Position numbers and translations under genes: made by a program
NCBI GenBank assembly: GCA_020440705.1
Contig: JAGRNP010000015.1
Location: 1 to 51,802, forward strand
From: a bacterium
GTDB taxonomy: Bacteria > Krumholzibacteriota > Krumholzibacteriia > LZORAL124-64-63
Direction of reading: 5' to 3'
Length of the DNA stretch: 51,802 nt
Shown: positions 50,238-51,802 of the stretch, piece by piece
How positions within the stretch are numbered: the first letter of the stretch is position 1
Layout: the number at the start of each line of letters is the position of its first letter
Notes under the pieces: model-generated
Database searches by the model: none
The model's input: only the letters and a program-made list of their open reading frames with translations
What the model was told of the DNA's origin: nothing

Positions 50238-51695
50238 ATGGGGAAGCTTGACAAGTTGCAGCCCGCCGCCGTCTGGCAGATCTTCGAGCAGATGAACGAC
50301 ATCCCGCGCGGTTCGGGCAACGAGACCGGCGTCATGACCATGCTGAAGGGCTGGGCCGACGCGCGGAGCCTCGCCTGGCGCGAGGACGCGGTCGGCAACC
50401 TCCTGATCGAGATCCCCGCGACCAAGGGCCTGGAGCAGGCCGCCCCCGTGCTCATCCAGGGCCACGTCGACATGGTGTGCGAGAAGAACGCCGCCACGAA
50501 GCACGACTTCACCGCCGACCCCATCCGCATGCGGATCGAGGGCGACTGGGTCACCGCCGAGGGCACGACCCTGGGCGCCGACAACGCCATCGGCTGCGCC
50601 ATGGGTCTGGCCCTGGCCGACGAGAAATCCGTGGCCCACGGCCCCATCGAGGTGCTGCTCACGGTCGACGAGGAGCGCGGCCTGACCGGCGCGGCGGGCG
50701 TCCAGGCCGGCTTCTTCGCCTCGCGCACGATGATCAACCTCGACAGCGAGGAGGACGACGCGATCTTCGTCGGCTGCGCCGGCGGCCGGGACACGCAGTA
50801 CACGCTGAAGAACAAGACGGCCCGCGCCCCGAAGAACGGCGGCGGCCGCAAGATCACCGTCATGGGCCTGAAGGGCGGCCACAGCGGCCTGAACATCCAC
50901 GAGCACCGCGGCAACGCCATCAAGATCCTCACGCGGGCGCTGGTCGAGGCGTCCGAGCTGATGGAGCTGCGCCTGGTCGAGATCAACGGCGGCAGCATGC
51001 GCAACGCCATCCCGCGCGAGGCCGAGGCCAAGGTCGTGATCCCGAAGGACCAGGGCCGCCTCTTCAAGCAGACGGTCGACGCCTGCTTCGAACGCATCGC
51101 CCGGGAGGAGCTCGCCGGCATCGACGACGGTTTCACCTGGAAGGTGGCCGCGGTGCAGGCGCCGCGCTCGTTCGGCCTGGAGAGCAGCCGCGCCACCCTG
51201 GGCCTGCTGTCGGCCATTCCCAACGGCGTGACGGCCATGAGCCTGGACATCGCGGGCCTCGTCGAGTCGAGCACGAACCTGGGCGTGGTCAAGACCGACG
51301 GCACGAAGGTGTCGATCGTGTGCTGCAGCCGCTCGTCGGTGATGAGCTCCCTGGCCGAGCTCGTGGCCCAGCACCGCCAGATCGGCCTGCTGGCCGGCGC
51401 CGAGGTGGAGCAGCCCGAGGGCTATCCCGGCTGGAAGCCGAACATGAAGTCGAACGTGCTGGCCGTGACCCGCAAGAACTACCGGAAGGCCTTCGGCGTC
51501 GACGCCGAACTGCTGGCCATCCACGCGGGCCTCGAGTGCGGCCTGCTGACCGAGAAGTACCCCGACCTGGACATCGTCAGCTTCGGCCCCAACATCCGCG
51601 GGGCCCACAGCCCGGACGAGAAGGTGCAGATCTCGAGCGTGCAGAAGATCTGGAAGCTCTTCGGAGCCACGCTGGCGGATCTCGCAGGGGCCTGA
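50238..51695 (+). CDS. pepD: Aminoacyl-histidine dipeptidase (M20C, PepD)
   Basis: 485 residues, the normal size. Metal and catalytic residues: His76 and Asp78 in QGHVDMVCEK, bridging Asp115 in LGADNAIG, general-base Glu145 with Glu146 in VDEERGLTG, an Asp in NLDSEEDD, and a late His in RGAHSPDE. The lid domain with GLKGGHSGLNI lies at about 205-390. Reaction: hydrolysis of Xaa-His and other dipeptides, cytoplasmic, two Zn. ATG 50238 has AGAAGGAG at 50223-50230. It is a single-gene unit closed by a perfect 10-bp hairpin. Confidence 0.96.
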   Translation: MGKLDKLQPAAVWQIFEQMNDIPRGSGNETGVMTMLKGWADARSLAWREDAVGNLLIEIPATKGLEQAAPVLIQGHVDMVCEKNAATKHDFTADPIRMRIEGDWVTAEGTTLGADNAIGCAMGLALADEKSVAHGPIEVLLTVDEERGLTGAAGVQAGFFASRTMINLDSEEDDAIFVGCAGGRDTQYTLKNKTARAPKNGGGRKITVMGLKGGHSGLNIHEHRGNAIKILTRALVEASELMELRLVEINGGSMRNAIPREAEAKVVIPKDQGRLFKQTVDACFERIAREELAGIDDGFTWKVAAVQAPRSFGLESSRATLGLLSAIPNGVTAMSLDIAGLVESSTNLGVVKTDGTKVSIVCCSRSSVMSSLAELVAQHRQIGLLAGAEVEQPEGYPGWKPNMKSNVLAVTRKNYRKAFGVDAELLAIHAGLECGLLTEKYPDLDIVSFGPNIRGAHSPDEKVQISSVQKIWKLFGATLADLAGA

Positions 51696-51717
51696 GGCCC
51701 TGCCCAGGGACGCATCC

Positions 51718-51752
51718 GACGCCCGCGGGAGTTCTCGCGGGCGTCGCCTTTC
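51718..51752 (+). terminator. Terminator after pepD
   Basis: Perfect stem GACGCCCGCG (51718-51727) / CGCGGGCGTC (51736-51745) with an 8-base loop, followed by GCCTTTCCCC. The T-tract is weak. Confidence 0.7.
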
Positions 51753-51778
51753 CCCGAAAGTCGGCGCTTGTCCCCAAG

Positions 51779-51787
51779 TTATCCACA
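51779..51787 (+). other. Consensus DnaA box at the window edge
   Basis: TTATCCACA matches the strict DnaA-binding consensus TTATNCACA. Only 15 bases follow in the window, so further boxes cannot be seen. Confidence 0.5.
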
Positions 51788-51802
51788 GGTCCGGCGGCGA
51801 TC

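Noticed and set aside
1-51802. Mobile elements, prophage, CRISPR array or toxin-antitoxin locus
   Set aside because: No transposase, integrase, phage structural gene, cas gene, or regularly spaced repeat array was found on either strand, and codon use is even across the window.

Overview
The window is very G+C-rich bacterial chromosome with dense genes, short gaps and third codon positions almost all G or C. It holds TonB-type outer-membrane receptors, a PorV-like barrel, secreted proteins ending in YPNP/HPNPFNP-type FlgD-like sorting domains, lipoproteins, an alphaproteobacterial-style DksA and an Ser/Thr kinase with a propeller. Together these suggest a Gram-negative member of the FCB superphylum or a neighbour (Krumholzibacteriota/Eisenbacteria/Latescibacterota-like). 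That placement is inference from gene content. No tRNA, rRNA, insertion sequence, prophage or CRISPR array was found.

Layout. 1-1596: 3' part of an odd in-frame Mur ligase/phosphate acyltransferase fusion, entering from the left edge. 1773-3662: DUF1569 protein, rubrerythrin behind an AT-rich operator-like promoter, a 34-residue lipoprotein behind a strong promoter, a rhodanese. 3682-6158 (minus): hexapeptide acetyltransferase coupled to a TonB receptor. 6257-8331: DUF3228, zinc ribbon, YjbR-type protein and an exported unknown. 8362-9474 (minus): D-threonine-aldolase-like PLP enzyme. 9557-11745: zinc ribbon, LemA, HtpX-like protease, ending in a 33-bp tandem repeat. 11964-18325 (minus): Cys-rich secreted protein, then a TonB receptor/YfiR/hybrid-kinase operon (transcribed receptor first). 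18567-20566 (minus): pabB-pabA. 21001-29681: five translationally coupled genes for a putative outer-membrane/surface system (secreted sorting-domain protein, lipoprotein, carboxypeptidase-regulatory-domain TonB receptor, PorV-like barrel, NHL-type lipoprotein). 29774-33276: ADP-ribosylglycohydrolase, deoxynucleoside kinase, adenosine deaminase, purine nucleoside phosphorylase. 33303-39111: membrane protein, Ser/Thr kinase with propeller, CRP/FNR regulator and c-type cytochrome, with three GTGAC/GTCAC inverted repeats. 39206-42448: BsuPI-like lipoprotein, DksA, atypical kinase, NTF2-like protein, zinc ribbon. 42540-51695: tpiA, an M16 and an M1-type peptidase, a propeller lipoprotein, pepD. 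The right edge carries a consensus DnaA box.

The best candidates for something new are the five-gene coupled surface operon, the Mur/Ptb fusion (real deletion or assembly chimera), the regulatory cluster around the CRP/FNR gene, the ADP-ribosylglycohydrolase inside a purine-salvage operon, and the tiny lipoprotein under a strong palindrome-bearing promoter. Two signalling genes (YfiR-like and CRP/FNR) lack an ATG/GTG/TTG start where homology and signal-peptide logic place one, and two genes have extended -10 elements that predict leaderless mRNAs.
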